Source of the DNA: Gammaproteobacteria bacterium
GTDB lineage: Bacteria > Pseudomonadota > Gammaproteobacteria > Xanthomonadales > Marinicellaceae
Direction: 5' to 3'
Length of the DNA: 9,161 nucleotides
Assembly: GCA_030426065.1 (NCBI GenBank)
Contig: JAUHZH010000057.1
Location: 1-9,161 of the forward strand
Shown: piece by piece, positions 5,516-9,161 of the stretch
How positions within the stretch are numbered: the first letter of the stretch is position 1
Layout: each line of letters begins with the position of its first letter
The notes under the pieces: model-generated
What the model saw: the letters and a program-made list of their open reading frames with translations, nothing else
What the model was told of the DNA's origin: nothing
The model's database searches: none
Position numbers and translations under genes: made by a program

Positions 5516-5770
5516 ATGAATAAAAAAATATTAGGACTGGTTGTGGCTTGTTCGTTTTTGGGTGCTTGCAGCGAACCCTGTTCGGAAGAAGTGCTGAAGG
5601 AGAAGATGGAAGAAATCACCGTCAAAATTCAAGAGCTTGCGGCCAGTGGTGACATGGGCAAACTGATGGAGTTTTCTCAAAAAGCGCAAAAGATTGGCCA
5701 AAAAATGCAAGGAGGAGAACACATGGAAGAAGCCTGTGAAGCCGTTGATGCCTTGCTTGCTGAACTGTGA
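5516..5770 (+). CDS. small outer-membrane lipoprotein of unknown function
   Basis: The 84-residue protein starts MNKKILGLVVACSFLGACSE, a lipoprotein signal peptide with lipobox LGAC. Cys18 would be lipidated, and Ser at +2 favours transfer to the outer membrane. The mature part is highly charged and helical (residues about 23-84, with EEVLKEKMEEITVKIQEL and FSQKAQKIGQKMQ), probably an amphipathic hairpin. C22 and C74 could form a disulphide joining the ends. A GGGAG lies six bases before the start. It is transcribed alone, divergent from the MAPEG gene with a 58-base gap that must hold its promoter. I do not recognise a named family; small helical periplasmic lipoproteins of this kind are common and mostly uncharacterised. 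Confidence 0.8.
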   Translation: MNKKILGLVVACSFLGACSEPCSEEVLKEKMEEITVKIQELAASGDMGKLMEFSQKAQKIGQKMQGGEHMEEACEAVDALLAEL

Positions 5771-5802
5771 GTTGAACCCAGTCTTTTTTCAGTTCAGGCT
5801 CA
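5760..5802. terminator. inverted repeats between convergent genes, possible terminator
   Basis: CTGAACTG (5760-5767) pairs perfectly with CAGTTCAG (5790-5797). A competing stem pairs TGAG and TGAAC (5768-5777) with GTTCA and CTCA (5792-5802). A six-T run (5784-5789) lies in the loop on the plus strand, after a weaker four-pair stem ACTG/CAGT. The place, between the convergent lipoprotein and sulfotransferase genes, suits a terminator, but the T run is not ideally positioned. Confidence 0.35.
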
Positions 5803-6522
5803 TCACTTGAGTTTGTGCTTCACCAAACTTTCATAGTAAGGTAAACATGCATCTGCAACCGCCTTCTGTTTCGCAGTCAGGCGGTTTTCTTTGGCCCGAT
5901 AAGGCGCAAAACCCGTTGATTCAACAACCCGGTTGTACCAATGAGCCGCCCACACACCATCACTGTCTCGTTGCCCTTTGGGCCATGACAACATGGCCTC
6001 ATCAAATGGCACATCCAAAGCCTGACACAAGCACCTCAACGTCGCTTCAGGGTCAATCAACACATCTTTAGACTCAATCACTGGTGACGACACACCCAAC
6101 TCTTTCTTTATGAAGTCAAACAGTTGGACCTGTTGAGGAAATCCCAAATCCTCAGGTGTGGCTTGGGGTTCTTTTTCCAAATAAGAAGACAACACTTCAA
6201 TGGGGTGCCTCAACAAAAATGCATTGCGAAAATTTCGAATGAATGACACATCCATGCCAGGCAGGATGTGGTGCGTCATGTGTTTTTGGTAAAAAATGGC
6301 TGCCGGCTTTTGATCATGGCACAATGAATGAACCACGGAGGCATGATTGTCACCTTGTGCTTCTATGGTCTCTTTCCAATGCGGGTGCTGCTTGCCAGTT
6401 GCGGCCAAGTAAGGACCATAAAAGGGTTCATCAACCACCACCGTGTCCTTGCGGTTTTCCCATGCGCGCATCATCGCAGTTGAAATGTTGCGTGGACCAG
6501 ACCACATGGCGATGCGGATCAT
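5803..6522 (-). CDS. sulfotransferase-like P-loop protein
   Basis: The 239 residues look like a soluble PAPS-dependent sulfotransferase fold. The N-terminal WSGPRNISTAMMRAWE (7-22) fits the loop that binds the 5'-phosphosulfate. DEPFYGPYL (31-39) and FYQKHMTHH (77-85), which supplies Lys and His, follow, then AFLLRHPIEVLSSYLEK (101-117), where R105 and the serines near 112-113 fit the 3'-phosphate site. The C-terminal part (WYNRVVESTGF and onward) fits the usual end of the fold. Its ATG overlaps the aminotransferase stop by four bases, so the two are co-translated. No signal peptide is present. The acceptor is unknown. I recall plant proteins that fuse such a domain to a similar aminotransferase, which supports a shared function. 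It could instead be a P-loop kinase-like protein of the same superfamily. Confidence 0.75.
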   Translation of the reverse strand: MIRIAMWSGPRNISTAMMRAWENRKDTVVVDEPFYGPYLAATGKQHPHWKETIEAQGDNHASVVHSLCHDQKPAAIFYQKHMTHHILPGMDVSFIRNFRNAFLLRHPIEVLSSYLEKEPQATPEDLGFPQQVQLFDFIKKELGVSSPVIESKDVLIDPEATLRCLCQALDVPFDEAMLSWPKGQRDSDGVWAAHWYNRVVESTGFAPYRAKENRLTAKQKAVADACLPYYESLVKHKLK

Positions 6523-7430
6523 GGATTGACCTCATTGTGAATCATAGACAGGTAGCCGTCTTGTAACTTAGTGATCATGTCTCGGCTGCCGGTGCCAATC
6601 ACCCGCCCGTCCACCTCATTGACGGGTGTGATGCCAGCAAAAGTCCCCGTAACAAAGCATTCGTCTGCCCCATACACATCAAACAAGGAAAAATTCTTTT
6701 GACGCACCACAACACCGAGGTCATGACACAACTGAATGATTTTGGATCGCGTGATGCCACCCAGGCAAAAATCACCTGTGGATGTCCAAACTTCACCTGC
6801 TGTCACCATGAAAAAGTGGGTTGAGTTACACGTGACAACGAAACCATGCGGATCCAACATCAAGGCTTCATCGGCACCGGCCTTGGCCGCCTGGATGCAA
6901 GCTTGGATGCAGTTGATCTTTGAATGTGAATTCATCTTTTGGTCTTGTACATCAGGATAACCACGCCTGACGTGGGTGGTGAACAAGCGGATGCCGCCTT
7001 CAATCTTCCTTGGCGACGGTGTTTTGTATTCGGGGATGATGACTATGGTGCTGCCAGGAATGGTACAACGAGGGTCTTGGTACGGCGTCATTTTCACCCC
7101 GCGGGTCACCATCAAGCGGATGTGGACACCATCATGCATGTCATTGGCTTCCAAGGTCTCCATCAACCTTTGAGTCAGCGCTTGGGGCGTTAACCCAATG
7201 TCCATATCCAAAGCTTTGGCGCCTTGGTACAGTCGACGCAGATGATCTTTGAGGAACACCACCACACCTTGGTGCAGACGCAACCCTTCCCAAACCCCAT
7301 CTCCGAGAATGAAACCGCTGTCAAAAACCGAAACCATGGCGCGATCTCTGGGGAAAAGTTCTCCGTTGATGTTGATCAATATGTTGCGATTGCGCTCGTC
7401 TTCAATGTATTCATGCGTCCCTTTGGCCAT
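6519..7430 (-). CDS. class IV (BCAT/DAAT-type) aminotransferase
   Basis: This is a PLP-dependent fold-type IV enzyme of 303 residues, resembling branched-chain and D-amino-acid aminotransferases. DRAMVSVFDSGFILGDGVWEGL (29-50) is the N-terminal domain signature. R110 lies in MVTRGVKM. K171 in MNSHSKINC is the PLP Schiff-base lysine. DEALMLDPHGFV is at 187-198, GGITRSK at 224-230 and TGTFAGITPV at 261-270, the last two binding phosphate. At the position where family members usually have the Glu that contacts the pyridine nitrogen (V-x-E-x-N), this protein has T200. This may be a subfamily trait and suggests an altered reaction. There is no strong Shine-Dalgarno; ATG 7430 is the only start giving a full N-terminus. 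Four-base overlap couples it to the sulfotransferase gene. Substrate unknown; ilvE or dat would be over-precise. Confidence 0.85.
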   Translation of the reverse strand: MAKGTHEYIEDERNRNILININGELFPRDRAMVSVFDSGFILGDGVWEGLRLHQGVVVFLKDHLRRLYQGAKALDMDIGLTPQALTQRLMETLEANDMHDGVHIRLMVTRGVKMTPYQDPRCTIPGSTIVIIPEYKTPSPRKIEGGIRLFTTHVRRGYPDVQDQKMNSHSKINCIQACIQAAKAGADEALMLDPHGFVVTCNSTHFFMVTAGEVWTSTGDFCLGGITRSKIIQLCHDLGVVVRQKNFSLFDVYGADECFVTGTFAGITPVNEVDGRVIGTGSRDMITKLQDGYLSMIHNEVNP

Positions 7431-7502
7431 TGTTTTTTGTCTGTATGAAACTCAAGACAAGCATACCACTTCAACACAGGCAATGAAACTAATCAATACC
7501 AA

Positions 7503-7552
7503 ATGCAATACACACATGCATACACATAATATACATTCAACATGCATGTTAA
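7503..7552 (-). promoter_or_regulatory. possible promoter/operator of the aminotransferase operon
   Basis: A perfect 12-base palindrome AACATGCATGTT lies at 7539-7550, and a half-like ACATGCAT at 7514-7521. ATGCA recurs at 7503, 7516 and 7542, that is at 13- and 26-base steps. On the minus strand a -35-like TTAACA (7552-7547) and a -10-like TATTAT (7531-7526) flank a 15-base spacer that contains most of the palindrome. A repressor binding here would block the promoter. The spacer is short, so this is tentative. Confidence 0.3.
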
Positions 7553-7711
7553 ATAAAGTCAAATTCAGCGGGCCTTTTGCCCACCATTGCTAAACCAATA
7601 AGAACAAAGGCAAAGAGGAATGAACCAAAGCAAGTGAAATAATGAATTATAAAATCACACTTTTACAGCTTGTATGCACACAATGACCCATCTTATAGAC
7701 TTGATTGTGAT

Positions 7712-9161
7712 TTAGAAAGCCAAATGTTTTTCGTTATTGACTCGGTGTTGTGTTAACTGCTCATAGGCATAGGCCACTTCAATGATGGCGGCTTCTTGAA
7801 ATGCCCCTGAAAAAATCGACAAACCAACCGGCATGCCATGGATGTTTCCCATCGAAACCGTGATGTTCGGGTAACCAGCAATGGCAGCCAAAAAGGAAGA
7901 ATTGCCATCACTTTTATCGCCATAAATCCAATCGGTCATCCAAGCCGGTCCCACCGTTGGAGCAACAATCACATCCAAGTCATGCGCTGCCATCAAAGCA
8001 TCAATCCCTTTTTCATGGGTTTGACTTTGCAATAGGGTTTTGATTTGTTGGTACTGTTCTGACTCCACATCGGCCTGTTGTTGCGACAACTGCAACAGTT
8101 GCTGATCAAAATACTTCATTTCTTTGTCTTTGTGAGCGACATTGAATGCAATCAAATCTTCCAATGTTTTTCCGGCCAGCGCATTCGGCAAGTCTGCCAA
8201 ATACGCATTCAATTCATGCTTGAATTCCATCAACAGCAACATCACTGACAATTGCTGAAACTGGTCTCCACCTGACCACTCCAAACCCTCAATCACTTCT
8301 GCACCAGCGGCATTCATGTCGCTGACGGCTTGATTGAACAGCGCCAGATTGGCAGGTGACATTTTGTCCAACGGTTGAAAAATACCGATCCTCTTTCCTT
8401 TCAAACCATCTTTTTTCAAATGATGCGTGTAATCTTTTTGGGCGTTGCCTTTGACTGATTCGAAAGCCGGGTCTTTCGAATCGACACCTTGCATGACCGT
8501 CAGCATGTGCGCTGCGTCGGTGATGCTTTTGGTGATGGGGCCAGGACTGTCTTGGCTGCTGGCCAATGGCACCACATGGGTTCTGCTGACCAAGCCCACT
8601 GTTGGCTTCAAACCAACCACGCCATTCAAGGATGCAGGACAAGTGATGGAGCCATTGGTCTCTGTGCCACAGTTAAGGTGGCAAAACCAGCTGCCATGGC
8701 TGCTGCAGACCCTGAGCTGGAACCACATGGGTTGCGATTCAAGTCATAAGCATTGTGTGTTTGTCCTTTGATGCCGCTCCAACCACTGGAGTTGACCAAA
8801 GCCCTGAAACCTGCCCATTCGCTCAGGTTCACTTTACCCAGAATCACAGCGCCTGCGTCACGCAATTGCTTAACCAAATGGGCATCCCGACCGGTCACGT
8901 TGTCCTTGAGAAACAGTGAACCAGCTGTCGTGGCCATGTCATCTTTGGATTCGATGTTGTCTTTCAGTAACACAGGAATACCGTGCAAAGGGCTTCTTGG
9001 ACCTGATTTTTTACGTTCTTTGTCAAGTGCTTTGGCGATTTTCTTGGCATCAGGATTGATGGCTATCACGGCATTCAACTGACCGTCATGGCGTTTGATC
9101 CTTTGCAAATGATGATGGGTCAGTTCCAAAGCGGTTAATTGACCTTGAGCCATTTTCTTTT
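7712..9161 (-). pseudogene. amidase-signature enzyme, frameshifted and 5'-truncated by window edge
   Basis: The gene encodes an amidase-signature hydrolase (Ser-cisSer-Lys triad) that would cleave an amide bond. Numbering from the ATG at 9153, K64 is in LLKDNIES and the cis-Ser S145 in PCGSSSGSAAA. After MAAGFATLTV the frame is lost; the rest (GTETNGSITCPASLNGVVGL and onward, to 7712) continues in another frame. One G is missing on the minus strand in the run at 8667-8668. Restoring it puts the nucleophile Ser exactly 24 residues after the cis-Ser, the spacing known for GatA and FAAH. Otherwise both parts look well preserved. The frame is open past 9153 and the family usually has about 15-20 more residues, so the true start probably lies outside the window. 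It is either a young pseudogene or a sequencing error. No classical slippery heptamer is present. Confidence 0.85.

Noticed and set aside
5458..5625. Longer MAPEG protein starting at 5625
   Set aside because: It would overlap the lipoprotein coding start, and the extra 56 residues are not like the family; the start at 5457 has a suitable AGGTG upstream.
7561..7711. Terminator for the amidase gene (GGGC/GCCC stem near 7570)
   Set aside because: Four pairs only, about 130 bases after the stop and without an immediate T run on the minus strand.
8660..8680. Programmed -1 frameshift in the amidase gene
   Set aside because: The local bases do not form a slippery heptamer and no stimulatory stem is evident; a single-base loss is simpler.

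Overview
The window reads as chromosomal DNA of a gammaproteobacterium. The best clue is gene order: a divergent pilG, then gshB, a TonB-like gene, yqgE, yqgF/ruvX and pyrB. This matches the Pseudomonas pilG/gshB/tonB3/algH/yqgF/pyrR/pyrB neighbourhood, except that pyrR is absent. Base composition is close to balanced, and one short gene carries an IPTL-CTERM-like tail. Both would suit a marine relative of the Marinicella/Xanthomonadales type, but that placement is only a guess.

Layout. 1-136 (-) is the start of pilG. 137-590 is an AT-rich divergent control region with candidate promoters both ways and one doubtful 28-codon ORF. 591-4285 (+) is a compact operon, gshB-tonB-yqgE-ruvX-pyrB. Three of its junctions overlap by 4 or 8 bases; the exception is tonB/yqgE, where a small hairpin holds the Shine-Dalgarno-like sequence. 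4223-5139 is a scar: the convergent junction between the 3' ends of pyrB and a MAPEG-family gene is present twice as a diverged direct repeat. Between the copies lies about 600 bases carrying a small secreted-protein gene (-) with an IPTL-CTERM-like anchor. 5044-5457 (-) is the intact MAPEG gene and 5516-5770 (+) a small lipoprotein gene. 5803-7430 (-) holds a class IV aminotransferase and a sulfotransferase-like gene with a 4-base overlap, so they are co-transcribed and probably work together. 7712-9161 (-) is an amidase gene broken by a single missing base just before its catalytic serine codon; its 5' end lies outside the window.

How the genes relate. The first operon mixes glutathione synthesis (gshB), energy transduction to the envelope (TonB-like, linked to type IV pili in Pseudomonas), RNA/DNA housekeeping (ruvX) and pyrimidine synthesis (pyrB). 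The aminotransferase/sulfotransferase pair is the likeliest undescribed pathway here. I see no classical mobile element, CRISPR array, tRNA or rRNA. The most unusual structure is the duplicated, synonymously diverged pyrB/MAPEG junction around the IPTL-CTERM gene, which looks like a trace of recombination between diverged lineages.
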